From contig NZ_AP027081.1 of the NCBI RefSeq assembly GCF_030295425.1, positions 806,001 through 870,000 on the forward strand: 64,000 nt of DNA. Direction: 5' to 3'. Below the pieces are notes generated by a model. That model was not told where the DNA came from and made no database searches. It worked only from the letters and a program-made list of their open reading frames with translations. The translations under genes and the position numbers were made by a program. Below are positions 7,938-20,952 of the stretch, in pieces (position 1 is the first letter of the stretch; each line of letters opens with the position of its first letter). This DNA comes from Mesoterricola sediminis (GTDB lineage Bacteria > Acidobacteriota > Holophagae > Holophagales > Holophagaceae).

Positions 7938-9137
7938 TTACGTACCGGCGCCCTCAGGCAGGGCGGCCTTTTTCCCACGCCACGGCAGGATTCCGGCCAC
8001 ACCGGCGGCGCTGACGAGGAGACCGATGCCGACCACCCCGTTCCACCCAAACCGGCCATAGGCGGAGGCGGACAGCAGGGACCCCAGGGCGCCCCCGGCG
8101 AAGTAGGCGGTCATGTAACCGGCCGTCAGGCGGTTCCGGGCCTCCGGCCGGATCTGGTAAAGGGCCGTCTGGTTGCTGATGTGGATCCCCTGGACGGCGA
8201 AATCCAGGAGGAGGACGCCGATCAGGAAGGCGGTCATGGACCGGGCTCCCAGGGCGAGGGGGATCCAGGACGCGAACATGAGGCCGAGGCCCAGCTGGGT
8301 GGCGCGCGCCCCCCGGCCCGCGTCCGCCATCCGGCCCGCCATGGACGCGGCCAGGGCGCCGGCGGCGCCGGCCAGCCCCATGAGGCCGATGGCGGCCGGG
8401 GCCAGGCGGTGGGGGGGGCCCGCCAGCAGGAAGGCCATGGAGGTCCAGAACACGCTGAAGTTGGCGAAGGCGCACGCCCCGAAGAACGCCCGCCGCCGCA
8501 GGAGGGGCTCCTCCCGGAACAGGGTGAGGATGGAGGCGAGCAGCTGGGGGTACGACAGGTCCACCGGGGCGTGGTGCCGGGGCAGGACCCGGCGGAGGAC
8601 GAGGGCCATGAGGGCCAGGGCCGCGGCCCCCGCCCAGAACACGCTGCGCCAGCCGGCCAGGGAGGCCATGGCCCCGGCCACGGTGCGGGCGAGGAGGATG
8701 CCGAGGAGGAGGCCGCTCATGACCGTGCCCACGACCCGGCCCCGGGCCTCGGGGGTGGCCAGGGTCGCCGCGAAGGGCACCAGGATCTGGGTGACCACGG
8801 AAAAGAGGCCCGTGAGGGCCATGCCGAGCACGAGCACCGGATAGGCCGGCGCCAGGGCGGTCAGGACGAGGCCCAGGGCGGCCAGGAGGGTCATGGCCAC
8901 GATCAGGCCCCGGCGCTCGAACCGGTCACCCAGGGGCACGATGCCGGCCAGGCCGAGGGCGTAGCCCACCTGGGCGGTGGTCACGAGCAGGCCCGCCCGG
9001 GCCGGCGCCAGGCCAAAGACCCCGGCGATGGTGGGCAGCAGGGGCTGGGCGTAGTAGATGCTGGCAACCGCCAGGCCGGTCGCGGCCGCGAGGGTGAGGG
9101 TAAGCGGCCGGGAAAGAGAAGGCGCGGGCTCGGTCAT
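7938..9137 (-). CDS. MFS transporter
   Basis: 399 aa, twelve predicted hydrophobic segments in the usual 6+6 arrangement. The N-terminus LTLAAATGLAVASIYYAQPLLP and the loop after TM2 (GDRFERRGL) match the MFS A-motif region (GxLaDrxGrr). It resembles the YnfM/YfiS-like putative drug or metabolite exporters. Substrate unknown. It stands alone on the minus strand between hemerythrin and the secreted protein gene. Confidence 0.85.
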   Translation of the reverse strand: MTEPAPSLSRPLTLTLAAATGLAVASIYYAQPLLPTIAGVFGLAPARAGLLVTTAQVGYALGLAGIVPLGDRFERRGLIVAMTLLAALGLVLTALAPAYPVLVLGMALTGLFSVVTQILVPFAATLATPEARGRVVGTVMSGLLLGILLARTVAGAMASLAGWRSVFWAGAAALALMALVLRRVLPRHHAPVDLSYPQLLASILTLFREEPLLRRRAFFGACAFANFSVFWTSMAFLLAGPPHRLAPAAIGLMGLAGAAGALAASMAGRMADAGRGARATQLGLGLMFASWIPLALGARSMTAFLIGVLLLDFAVQGIHISNQTALYQIRPEARNRLTAGYMTAYFAGGALGSLLSASAYGRFGWNGVVGIGLLVSAAGVAGILPWRGKKAALPEGAGT

Positions 9138-9168
9138 GCCCGAGTATAGCGGGCCGGCCCGCCCGGGC

Positions 9169-11082
9169 TCAGAAGGGGGACTTGGGGTAGAGGCTGACGA
9201 TCCGCTCCCGGTCCTCGCTGAGGCGGACGACGAGGAGGGACGAGGGGACCCACTGGCCGTCCGTCCAGCGTTGCGCCTCGCCGATCTCCCGGCCCATGGG
9301 GTGGAAGATCAGCCAGGTGCGGTCCATGTTGGGCACGGGCGTATGGCCGGCCTCCAGGGCCTCCCGGGCGAAGGCCAGGAGGGTCTCCCGGTTGCTGTCC
9401 GCCAGGTGGAAGCGGCTGCGGTCCGGGCCGCCCGGGTGGAAGTGGCGCTGGGCCACATGGTCCCAGTCGAGGGTGGCCAGGAGGGCCTCGACGGTGGGGC
9501 GCGGCCGCTGGGGCAGTTCCAGGGTGGGCAGGAGGGGCTTGGCGGGCGCCGCGGTCTTCTCCTCCACCGGCGCTGGCCGGGGCTTGGCCGGGGCCTTGGG
9601 CTCCACCTCGGGTTCGGGGGCGGCCAGGGTCACGACGAGGGACCCCACGGTGCCGCGCCCGGCCAGGAGGCAGTAGAGCCGGCCATCCCCGCCGTCGATG
9701 AGCTGGGTGGGGCGGCTGCCCTTGGGCAGGGCGGTCCAGGTCAGCTTGCCCTCCGGATCCACGCGGCCCAGGCGGCCCCCCTCGGGATCGGTGAACCACA
9801 GGCACCCGTCGGGGCCCTCGGTGAGGGCGGGCTGGGTCAGGCGCTTGCCCGTATCCAGGGTCCCTTTCTGGATGGCCACGGGGTCCAGCCACTGGAGCGA
9901 CCCGTCCAGGTGGACCCAGATGCGGCCCGACCGGAGGCGCAGGGCCCGGTAGCTCCCCGGGTCCTGGGCGGGCAGGCCCACCAGGAAGGGCTTCAGGGCG
10001 CGTTCCCCGAGCTCGGCCCGGCCCGGAATGAGGCTGAAGGCGTGGACGCCCGGGGCCAGGCCCTGGAAGCCCATGCTGTCCCCGAAGGGTCCGTGGCCGT
10101 AGCCGTAGGTCCGGAGCTGCAGGCTGGGCCACCGGCTGGCGATGCTCGCGGCCGCCAGATCCTGGCCCAGGGCGGCCCGGTACTTGAGGCCCTTCTCCAG
10201 GTCCAGGAATTCGAGGGCCTTCCCCGTGGGCGCGTAGAGCTCGGGCCGCGTGGGGAGGGCCTGGCCGTGGGCGATGACCTCGAAGGGCACGTCCCGGCCG
10301 CGGCGCGCGTCCTCCAGGGTGTAGGCGCCCAGGCAGAACTGGACCAGGTGCTGGGTGGCCGGCATCGCCACGTAGAGGTCCCCGGCGGGGGCCGGCCCGA
10401 TCCACGCGACGGGGCTCGGGGCCAGCAGGATGCTCACCAGGTCCGGCAGGACGATGAGGAGGGTCTTCCCGTCGCCGCACAGGACGGCGAAGCCGTCCCC
10501 GGCGGCGCCGCCCCGCAGGTGGGTGAGCTGCCGGGGATCGCCGTGCAGGGAATGCAGGCCCATTTCCTGGAAGGCGCCCACCCAGCCCTCCCCCCGGAAG
10601 AACTCGGCGTAGGAGGCGGTCAGGTGGGCCAGGGCCCCCCGGGCCTCGGCCACCGCGGGGTCCTCGGCGGCGGCCGAGGCCCGGATCCAGTCGTCCACGG
10701 GGTGGATGAGGCGGCCGTCCGGATCCAGGGTGTCCCGGAAGGTGACCGTCCGGTCGGCCCGGGTCCGGGCCGGCAGGCGCGCCCCCGTCAGGTCGGCGCG
10801 GGTGAAGTCGGCGTGGCGGAGGGAGAGTCCCGTGAAATCCACGCCCTGGAGCCGCGCGTCCGTGAAGTCGGCGCCCTCCAGGTCGAAGAGGCTGGAGGCG
10901 CGGTCCATCAGCCGAACCCCCGTCTGGAAGGTGGCCCCCCGGAAGTCCAGCTCCCGGCACAACCGGCCCACGGTGATGGCGCGGCCGTGCCGGTCCGTGC
11001 CCACCACCCGGTCGTCCGGATCCTGGGCCAGCGCGGCCCCACCGGCCAGGCAGGCCACAAAGAACAAAGATCCCCACCGCAT
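9169..11082 (-). CDS. Secreted pentapeptide-repeat / beta-propeller protein
   Basis: 637 aa with a Sec signal peptide (SLFFVACLAGGAALA|QD). Residues about 45-105 are pentapeptide repeats (LDFRGATF, ADFTDARLQGVDFTG, HADFTRADLTGARL), which form a right-handed quadrilateral beta-helix. The middle (about 190-485) contains repeated strands such as EGPDGCLWFTDPEGGRLGRV and IDGGDGRLYCLLAGRG, typical of NHL or Vgb-like propellers. A Pro/Lys-rich linker (about 492-525) leads to a C-terminal domain of about 110 residues (LDWDHVAQRHFHPGGPDRSR). The architecture is unusual; function unknown. No neighbour obviously shares an operon with it. Confidence 0.7.
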   Translation of the reverse strand: MRWGSLFFVACLAGGAALAQDPDDRVVGTDRHGRAITVGRLCRELDFRGATFQTGVRLMDRASSLFDLEGADFTDARLQGVDFTGLSLRHADFTRADLTGARLPARTRADRTVTFRDTLDPDGRLIHPVDDWIRASAAAEDPAVAEARGALAHLTASYAEFFRGEGWVGAFQEMGLHSLHGDPRQLTHLRGGAAGDGFAVLCGDGKTLLIVLPDLVSILLAPSPVAWIGPAPAGDLYVAMPATQHLVQFCLGAYTLEDARRGRDVPFEVIAHGQALPTRPELYAPTGKALEFLDLEKGLKYRAALGQDLAAASIASRWPSLQLRTYGYGHGPFGDSMGFQGLAPGVHAFSLIPGRAELGERALKPFLVGLPAQDPGSYRALRLRSGRIWVHLDGSLQWLDPVAIQKGTLDTGKRLTQPALTEGPDGCLWFTDPEGGRLGRVDPEGKLTWTALPKGSRPTQLIDGGDGRLYCLLAGRGTVGSLVVTLAAPEPEVEPKAPAKPRPAPVEEKTAAPAKPLLPTLELPQRPRPTVEALLATLDWDHVAQRHFHPGGPDRSRFHLADSNRETLLAFAREALEAGHTPVPNMDRTWLIFHPMGREIGEAQRWTDGQWVPSSLLVVRLSEDRERIVSLYPKSPF

Positions 11083-11154
11083 CGACTCAACACCCTCCCG
11101 GCCCCGGGGGGCCTCGGTATCAAGTGGCGGCAGGGACCTTCGGGTTCCGGCGCG

Positions 11155-12981
11155 TCAGTTCGTCAGGCGCCGCTCCGCCTTCTTGCGGTCGTTCTCGTTC
11201 AGGATGCGCTTGCGCATGCGGATGGTGTTGGGGGTGACCTCCACCAGCTCGTCGTCCTCGATGTACTCGAGGGCCTGCTCGAGGGTGAACTCCCGGGGCG
11301 GGGTGAGGCGGGTGGCCTCGTCGCTGCCGGAGGCGCGCATGTTGCTGAGCTTCTTCCCCTTGGCGATGTTCACCACGAGGTCGTTCTCGCGGGCGTGCTC
11401 GCCGACGATCATGCCCTCGTAGCACTTGGTGCCGGGGTGGATGAAGATGATGCCGCGATCCTCGAGGTTCATGAGGGCGTAGCCCACGCTCTCGCTCTGG
11501 TCCATGGAGATGAGCACGCCGTTCTTGCGGCCGGGGAGCTCGCCCTTGAAGGGGCCGTAGTGGCTGAAGAGGCTGTGGAGGATGCCCTCGCCGCGGGTGT
11601 CGGTCATGAACTCGGAGCGGTAGCCGATGAGGCCGCGGCTCGGGATCTTGAAGTGGAGGCGCACGCGGCCCAGCTCGTTGGCCATGTCCTGCATCTCGGC
11701 CTTGCGGGTCCCCAGCTTCTCCATTACGACGCCCATGTAGGCGTCGGGGACGTCGATGGTGATGTCCTCGTAGGGCTCGAGCTTCTCGCCGGTGGCGGGG
11801 TCGGTGTGGAGGATGACCTCGGGGCGGCTCACGCAGAGCTCGAAGCCCTCGCGGCGCATGGTCTCGATGAGCACGGCCAGGTGGAGCTCGCCGCGGCCGG
11901 AGACCTTGAAGCTGTCGGGGCTGTCGGTGTCCTCGACGCGCAGGGCGACGTTGTGCTGGAGCTCCTTCATGAGGCGCTCGCGGATGCGGCGGCTCTGGGT
12001 GTGCTTGCCGTCCTGGCCCGCGAAGGGCCCGTTGTTCACGACGAACATCATGGAGATGGTGGGCTCGTCGATGTCCACGTAGGGGAGGGCCTCGGGGTTG
12101 GTGGGATCGGCGATGGTCTCGCCCACGCGGATGTCGGGGATGCCCGCCAGGGCCACGATCTCGCCGGCGGTGGCGGCCTGGAGGTTGACCCGGGCCAGGC
12201 CCTCGAAGCCGTAGAGCATGGTGACCTTGTGGTTCTGGATGGACCCGTCGCGCTTCACGAGGGCCACCTGGTCGCCCACCTTCATCTGGCCGTTCACGAC
12301 GCGGCCGATGCCGATCTGGCCCACGAAGTCGTTGTAGTCCATGAGGGTGACCAGCATCTGGAGGGGGGCCTCCGGGTCGCCCTGGGGCGGGGGGCAGTGC
12401 TTGACGATGGCGTCGAACAGGGGGTCCATGTTCTCGCTGGCGTCGTTGATGTCCATCATCGCGTAGCCCTGCTTGGCGCTGGCGAAGACGCAGGTGAAGT
12501 CCAGCTGCTCGTCGGTGGCGCCCAGCTCGATGAGGAGCTCGAAGACCGCGTCCTGGGCCCAGAGGGGCCGCGCGCCGGGGCGGTCGACCTTGTTGATGAC
12601 GACGATGGGCCGGAGACCCAGGGCGAGGGCCTTGCGGGTCACGAACTTGGTCTGGGGCATGGGGCCGTCGAAGGCGTCCACGACGAGGAGCACCGAGTCC
12701 ACCATGCTGAGCACCCGCTCCACCTCGCCGCCGAAGTCGGCGTGGCCGGGGGTGTCGACGATGTTGAAGCGGTGTCCGCTCCAGTGGAGGGCCGTGGTCT
12801 TGGCGAGAATGGTGATGCCCCGCTCCCGTTCCTGGTCGTTGCTGTCCATCGCACGTTCCTGGACCCGCTGGTTGTCCCGGAACATGTGGGCCCCTTTGAA
12901 CATGGCGTCCACGAGGGTGGTCTTGCCGTGATCGACGTGGGCGATGATGGCGACGTTTCGGATCTTTTCGATGGCGGTCAT
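11155..12981 (-). CDS. typA: Translational GTPase TypA/BipA
   Basis: 608 aa, typical length. Ribosome-associated GTPase of the EF-G family that helps large-subunit assembly and stress adaptation. G1 motif [14 protein letters not shown] at about 14-27, a G2 region with [14 protein letters not shown]3 [16 protein letters not shown]4 NKVDRPGA; then domain II, the EF-G III/V-like domains and the BipA-specific C-terminal domain ([21 protein letters not shown], and the [13 protein letters not shown] segment). The stop codon lies 70 bp from the upstream secreted-protein gene. Monocistronic, divergent from pilT. Confidence 0.97.
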   Translation of the reverse strand: MTAIEKIRNVAIIAHVDHGKTTLVDAMFKGAHMFRDNQRVQERAMDSNDQERERGITILAKTTALHWSGHRFNIVDTPGHADFGGEVERVLSMVDSVLLVVDAFDGPMPQTKFVTRKALALGLRPIVVINKVDRPGARPLWAQDAVFELLIELGATDEQLDFTCVFASAKQGYAMMDINDASENMDPLFDAIVKHCPPPQGDPEAPLQMLVTLMDYNDFVGQIGIGRVVNGQMKVGDQVALVKRDGSIQNHKVTMLYGFEGLARVNLQAATAGEIVALAGIPDIRVGETIADPTNPEALPYVDIDEPTISMMFVVNNGPFAGQDGKHTQSRRIRERLMKELQHNVALRVEDTDSPDSFKVSGRGELHLAVLIETMRREGFELCVSRPEVILHTDPATGEKLEPYEDITIDVPDAYMGVVMEKLGTRKAEMQDMANELGRVRLHFKIPSRGLIGYRSEFMTDTRGEGILHSLFSHYGPFKGELPGRKNGVLISMDQSESVGYALMNLEDRGIIFIHPGTKCYEGMIVGEHARENDLVVNIAKGKKLSNMRASGSDEATRLTPPREFTLEQALEYIEDDELVEVTPNTIRMRKRILNENDRKKAERRLTN

Positions 12982-13107
12982 TCGGTTCCTTAGGAAAGAG
13001 CGGGAAACAGCAGAACCCTCGATTTTACCTGAAAACAGGCAAATCCCCCATCCCGGAATTCCCGGACCGGACTAACATTGGATGCGAACGTCCCAAGGAC
13101 CCGGGTC

Positions 13108-14367
13108 ATGCATATTAATGAGCTGCTTACAACCATCGTGGATCTAGGTGGTTCCGACCTGCATTTGAAGGTGGGGAACTACCCCATCGCCCGCGTCAAG
13201 GGCCGCCTGGCCCCCCTGACCCAGTTCAAGAAACTGGTGCAGGAGGATACCATCGCCATGGCCTACTCGATCATGGCGACCGACCGGCAGAAGGCCAAGT
13301 TCAAGGAAAACATGGACTTGGATCTGGCCTACTCCGTCCCTGCGCTCGGCCGCTTCCGCTGCAACATCTTCAACCAGCGGGGCACGGTGGGCATGGTCCT
13401 CCGCGTCATCCCCCGGCGCATCTTCAGCATCGAGGACCTGATGCTGCCCCGGGCCCTCAACAAGATCTGCGAGGAGCAGCGGGGCCTGGTCCTGGTCACC
13501 GGCACCACCGGCTCGGGCAAGTCGACCACCCTGGCCGCCATGATCGACCTGATCAACGCCACCCGGAGCGAGCACATCCTCACGATCGAGGACCCCATCG
13601 AGTACCTCCACCGGGACAACCTGAGCATCATCAACCAGCGGGAGGTGGAGGCCGACTGCAAGAGCTTCGCCACCGCCCTCCGCGCCGCCCTCCGCCAGGA
13701 CCCCGACGTCATCCTCGTGGGCGAGATGCGCGACTACGAGACCATCGAGACCGCCATCCACGCCGCCGAGACCGGCCACCTGGTGTTCTCCACCCTGCAC
13801 ACCCTGGACGCCTCCGAGACCATCAACCGCGTCATCTCCGTGTTCCCGCCCCACCACCAGAAGCAGATCCGCCTCCAGCTGAGCCAGGTGCTCAAGGCCG
13901 TGATCTCCCAGCGCCTCGTGCCCAGGGCCGACGGCCAGGGCCGGGTGCCCGCGGTGGAGGTCCTGGTGGCCACCGAGACGGTGCGCGCCTGCATCGAGGA
14001 CAAGGACAAGACCAAGGGCCTGAAGGACGTGATCGCCCAGGGCACCTCCCAGTACGGGATGCAGACCTTCGACCAGAGCCTCTACTTCCTGCTCCAGGAA
14101 GGCCTCATCACCGTCGAGGAAGCCCTCAAGCGTGCGACCAACGTCGGCGAGTTCAAGCTGCGGCTGGAGGGCATCGCCTCCACCAGCGAAATGGCCCGCT
14201 CGAACATGGACCGGGGCATGGCCATCACCACGGGTCTGGGGCGGGAGGCGGGCGGCGCGCCCGCGCCCGCGCCCACCCAGTCGGGCATGCGTCCGGCGCC
14301 CAGCGCGCCCCAGAACAAGCCCCCCGAACCGCCGCTGGGGGACTTCAAGATCACCCTCGCCCGGTAG
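13108..14367 (+). CDS. pilT: Type IV pilus retraction ATPase PilT
   Basis: 419 aa hexameric AAA+ ATPase that powers pilus retraction (twitching). Walker A GTTGSGKST near residue 133, the aspartate box LTIEDPIEYLH, Walker B ILVGEMRDYETIE and HLVFSTLHTLDA near 225. The start MHINELLTTIVDLGGSDLHLK matches PilT N-termini, so the ATG at 13108 is preferred over the upstream TTG at 13078. Compared with the usual 340-370 aa, it has a C-terminal Pro/Ala-rich tail of about 45 residues (APAPAPTQSGMRPAPSAP). It ends 1 bp from the convergent kdpD stop. Other pil genes are not in the window. Confidence 0.95.
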   Translation: MHINELLTTIVDLGGSDLHLKVGNYPIARVKGRLAPLTQFKKLVQEDTIAMAYSIMATDRQKAKFKENMDLDLAYSVPALGRFRCNIFNQRGTVGMVLRVIPRRIFSIEDLMLPRALNKICEEQRGLVLVTGTTGSGKSTTLAAMIDLINATRSEHILTIEDPIEYLHRDNLSIINQREVEADCKSFATALRAALRQDPDVILVGEMRDYETIETAIHAAETGHLVFSTLHTLDASETINRVISVFPPHHQKQIRLQLSQVLKAVISQRLVPRADGQGRVPAVEVLVATETVRACIEDKDKTKGLKDVIAQGTSQYGMQTFDQSLYFLLQEGLITVEEALKRATNVGEFKLRLEGIASTSEMARSNMDRGMAITTGLGREAGGAPAPAPTQSGMRPAPSAPQNKPPEPPLGDFKITLAR

Positions 14368-14368
14368 G

Positions 14369-17059
14369 CTATTCCTCCACGGGGGCGTCGGAGACCGGCG
14401 CCTCCAGGGGGAGGCTGATGCGGAAGCTGGCGCCGCCCTGCGGGCGGTTGCTGGCCTGGATCTTGCCGCCGTGGGCCTCGACGATGCCCTTGCAGATGGC
14501 CAGGCCCAGCCCGGCGCCAAGCCGCGCGTCCCCCTGCTGGAAGCGCACCAGCTTCTCGAAGATCCGCTCCTCCTGCCCCTCGGGGATGCCGGGGCCGTGG
14601 TCGGACACGCAGAAGGTCAGGGCGCGGGGGGTGGCCCAGGCCTTCACCTCGATGGGCTCCCCGGCGGGGGAGTAGCGGTGGGCGTTCTCCAGGACGTTGA
14701 TGAGGGCCTGCTCCACGAGGGCGGGGTCGATCAGGACGGTGGGCAGATTGGCCGGCAACTCGACCTTCACCTCCCGGTCGCCCAGGAGGGGGCGCAGGCG
14801 CCCCAGGGCGGTCTCCACCACCTCGGCGGCGGAAACCCGGGTCCGCTCGGGCTCCACGCCCGATTCCAGGCGGGTGGCGTGCAGGAGGTTGGTGACCAGG
14901 CGATGGAGCTGGTGCCCCTCGTCGTGGATGGTGCGGGCCAGGCGGATGCGGTCCTCGGGAGGCAGGGCGTCCTCGCGCATCAGGGCCGCCGCGGCGTCCG
15001 TGATGCCCGCCAGGGGCATGCGCAGGTCGTGGGAGACGGAGGACAGGAGGGCGCTGCGCACCTGCTCCCGGTCCATGCGCCGCTGGGTGTCCAGGTTCTT
15101 CTCGGCCAGCAGGGTGCGCTCCAGGGCCAGGGCGGTCTGGTTCGCGAAGGCCTCCACCAGGTGCTTCTGGTCGGGCTCCATGTCCTCCAGGGAGCCCTGG
15201 GGCTGGATGCCCATGACGCCGATGAGGCCATGGCTGCCCTTGAGGGGGAGGTACAGGGCCCGCGCCCCGGGCAGGGTGTCGGTGCCCAGGCCCGCGGCCT
15301 CGTGGTGATCGAAGACCCACTGGGCCACGCCCTGCTCGCTGTCGGCGAGGGGCGCGCTCTTGGGGTGGGGGTGCTGCACGAGCCGGCCGTTGGGGCCCGG
15401 CAGGGAGATGGAGACGCTGCCCTGGAAGTGGTCGGTGAGGATCTTGATGGCCGCGTCCATCATGGGCTTGGAGCCGAAGGTGCGGGTGAGCTCCCCGGCG
15501 AGGCGGAACAGGGCCCGCAGGCGCTGCTCCCGGGTGCGGGCCAGGCGCATCTGGCTGCGCATGCGCTCCGTGAGGTTGCTGATGATGAGGGCGGCGGCCA
15601 GGACCACCACGAAGGTGATCAGGTGCTTGAGGTCGTCCACCCGGAAGGTGTGGATGGGGGGCACGAAGAAGAAGTCCAGGCCCAGGACCGTGAGGGCCGC
15701 CGCGAAGAGGGTCGGCCACCGCCCGAAGCGCGTGGCGACGACGGTGATGCCCAGCATGTAGAGCATCACCCAGTCCGCCAGCTCCATGCGCCGGCCCACC
15801 GTGAGGTTGAAGGCGGTCACGAGGACCACCATGAAGGCGCCCCAGAGGAAGTGGTCCAGGGTGGCGCCGCGGCCCGGGGTGCGGACCTTGTGCTCCCGGA
15901 CGCGGGGGCCCGGCTCCTCCAGGGGCACCACCTCGATCTCGATGGAGCCGCTGCGGCGCACCAGGTCGTCCACCAGGGAGCCCGTGAAGAGCTCCGTGAA
16001 GCGGGAGTGCGCGGGCCGGCCCACCAGGATCCGGGTGACGTTGTGGGCGAGGGCGAAGGCGAGGATGTCCTCCCCGGTGGACAGGTCCCCCTGGATCACG
16101 GCGGTCTCGGCGCCGAGGCGCTCCGCCAGCCGCAGGTGCTCCTCCAGCCGGGCCCGCTCCTCCTCCGAGTAGCGGATGTGCTTGCCGGTCTCCACGTACA
16201 GGGCCATCCAGGGGGCGGCCAGGGATTCGGATAGGCGCCGGCCGGCGCGGATCAGGTTGGCGGAGCGGGCCTTGCTGTTGATGCACACGAGGATCCGTTC
16301 GCCGGCGGCCCAGGTCCGGCCCTTGAGGCCCTCGGCCTCCATGTAGCGGCGCATGTCCGCGTCCACGTGCTGGGCGGTGCGGCGCAGGGCCAGCTCCCGC
16401 AGGGCCAGGAGGTTGCCCTTCCGGTAGAGCCGGTCCACCGCGTGCTGGGCCTGGTCGGGGATGTGGATCTTGCCCTCCTTCAGGCGCTCCATGAGCTCCT
16501 CGGGGGGCAGGTCGGACAGCTCGATCTGGTCGGCCCGGTTCAGCAGCGTGTCGGGCACGGTGTCCCGCACGATGACGCCGGTGATCTGGGCCACCGTGTC
16601 CTTGAGGCTCTCCAGGTTCTGGACGTTGAGCGTCCCGTAGACGTCGATGCCCGCGTCCAGCAGGTCCATGACGTCCTGCCAGCGGCGGGCGTGGGTGGAG
16701 CCCTGGACGTTCACGTGGGCCAGGTCGTCCATGAGGATGAGGCCCGGCCGGCGCGCGAGGGCGCCCTCCAGGTCGAACTCCTCGATCTGCTCGCCCCGGA
16801 AGGGGCGGCGCCGCTTCGGCAGGACCTCCAGGCCCTCGGCGAGGGCCTCGGTCTCGGGCTGGCCGTGGGTCTCCACCACGCCGGCGACCACGTCCACGCC
16901 CTCCTGGTGCCGGAGGCGGGCCTCCTGCAGCATGGCGAAGGTCTTGCCGACGCCCGAGGCCATGCCGAAGAAGATCTTCAGCCTGGCCCGGGTGCGGCGG
17001 GAGGTCTCCTCGGAGAGGGCCTTCAGGGGGTCTGGGGAATCGGGTCCGCGCTGTTCCAC
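14369..17059 (-). CDS. kdpD: Osmosensitive K+ channel sensor histidine kinase KdpD
   Basis: 896 aa, full family length. KdpD domain at the N-terminus (FFGMASGVGKTFAML Walker A near 30-44; LILMDDLAHVNV Walker B near 107), a universal-stress-protein-like domain (about 250-370, RILVCINSK), four membrane helices (about 400-500, LDHFLWGAFMVVLVTAFN onward), a GAF-like region, and the kinase core with the phosphoacceptor in SSVSHDLRMPLAG, N-box VLENAHRYSP and G-boxes SDHGPGIPEG and LGAGLGLAICK. It normally controls kdpFABC through KdpE in response to K+ limitation, but neither is adjacent: pilT is convergent and thiC lies just upstream on the same strand (12 bp between them). Confidence 0.93.
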   Translation of the reverse strand: MEQRGPDSPDPLKALSEETSRRTRARLKIFFGMASGVGKTFAMLQEARLRHQEGVDVVAGVVETHGQPETEALAEGLEVLPKRRRPFRGEQIEEFDLEGALARRPGLILMDDLAHVNVQGSTHARRWQDVMDLLDAGIDVYGTLNVQNLESLKDTVAQITGVIVRDTVPDTLLNRADQIELSDLPPEELMERLKEGKIHIPDQAQHAVDRLYRKGNLLALRELALRRTAQHVDADMRRYMEAEGLKGRTWAAGERILVCINSKARSANLIRAGRRLSESLAAPWMALYVETGKHIRYSEEERARLEEHLRLAERLGAETAVIQGDLSTGEDILAFALAHNVTRILVGRPAHSRFTELFTGSLVDDLVRRSGSIEIEVVPLEEPGPRVREHKVRTPGRGATLDHFLWGAFMVVLVTAFNLTVGRRMELADWVMLYMLGITVVATRFGRWPTLFAAALTVLGLDFFFVPPIHTFRVDDLKHLITFVVVLAAALIISNLTERMRSQMRLARTREQRLRALFRLAGELTRTFGSKPMMDAAIKILTDHFQGSVSISLPGPNGRLVQHPHPKSAPLADSEQGVAQWVFDHHEAAGLGTDTLPGARALYLPLKGSHGLIGVMGIQPQGSLEDMEPDQKHLVEAFANQTALALERTLLAEKNLDTQRRMDREQVRSALLSSVSHDLRMPLAGITDAAAALMREDALPPEDRIRLARTIHDEGHQLHRLVTNLLHATRLESGVEPERTRVSAAEVVETALGRLRPLLGDREVKVELPANLPTVLIDPALVEQALINVLENAHRYSPAGEPIEVKAWATPRALTFCVSDHGPGIPEGQEERIFEKLVRFQQGDARLGAGLGLAICKGIVEAHGGKIQASNRPQGGASFRISLPLEAPVSDAPVEE

Positions 17060-17071
17060 GGAAAGAGATTA

Positions 17072-19973
<2,902 letters not shown>

Positions 19974-19977
<4 letters not shown>

Positions 19978-20942
19978 GAATCGCTGTTCTGACGTCGGGG
20001 GGCGATGCGCCCGGAATGAACGCGGCCATCCGGGCCGCGGTGCGCCAGGCCGATGCCCTGGGCATGGACGTGTACGGTGTCTACCGGGGCTACCAGGGCC
20101 TGGTGGAGCAGGACTGGAGGCCCCTGACCTCCCGGCATTGCGCCAACATCCTCCAGCGGGGGGGCACCATCCTGAACACCGCCCGGTGCGACGCCTGGCG
20201 GCTACCGGCCGTACGGGCCAAGGCCGCCCAGGACCTGAAGGACGCCGGCGTGGACGCCCTCGTCGTGATCGGGGGCGACGGCAGCTTCACCGGCGCCGAG
20301 ATCCTCAACCGGGAGCACGGCATCCCCTGCGCCGGCATCCCCGGCACCATCGACAACGACCTGCCGGGCACCGACCGCACCCTGGGCTTCGATACGGCCC
20401 TGAATACGGCCGTCCAGGCAATTGACCGCATCCGGGACACCGCCAGCGCCCACGAGCGGCTCTTCCTGGTGGAAGTCATGGGCCGGTCCTCGGGCATGAT
20501 CGCCGTGAACACGGCCATCGCCTGCGGCGCCGAGGCCGTCCTCTACCCCGAGGCCGAGGAGCACGGCTACCAGGCCCTCGTCACCCAGCTGCGGGCCGGG
20601 TGGGAGCGGGGCAAGCGGTCCAGCATCGTCGTCGTCGCCGAGGGCGACGCCTCCGGCGGGGCCTACAAGATCTCCGAACTCCTGCGCAAGGACCACAACC
20701 TGGACATGCGCGTGGTGGTGCTGGGCCACATCCAGCGGGGCGGCAGCCCCACGGCCATCGACCGCATCTGGGGTAGCCGCTGGGGCGCCGAGGCCGTCAA
20801 GCGCTTGGCCGCCGGCGAGACCTCCTTCTACCTGGGGTCCGAGAACGGGGAGCTCGTTTCCCGTCCCCTGGCCCGCATCCACGATCCCAAGCCCAATCCG
20901 CCCAAGGAACTGGCAATCCTGGCAGGTGTCCTCGCCCGCTAG
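19974..20942 (+). CDS. pfkA: ATP-dependent 6-phosphofructokinase
   Basis: 322 aa; phosphorylates fructose 6-phosphate in glycolysis. Motifs: TSGGDAPGMNAAIR at the N-terminus, IGGDGSFTGA near 90 (Gly after GGD as in ATP-using rather than PPi-using enzymes), GIPGTIDNDLPGTD near 120, and EVMGRSSGMIA near 165. It starts with TTG, giving the normal N-terminus MRIAVLTSGGD; the start overlaps the preceding stop codon (TTGA). The next gene, manC, starts 10 bp after its stop, so pfkA-manC-cupin form an operon feeding fructose 6-phosphate into glycolysis or GDP-mannose. Confidence 0.96.
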
Positions 20943-20952
20943 AAAGGCAGTC

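Noticed and set aside
9058-12993. 1311-codon plus-strand open frame
   Set aside because: Antisense to the secreted protein and typA; low-complexity reading with no domain.
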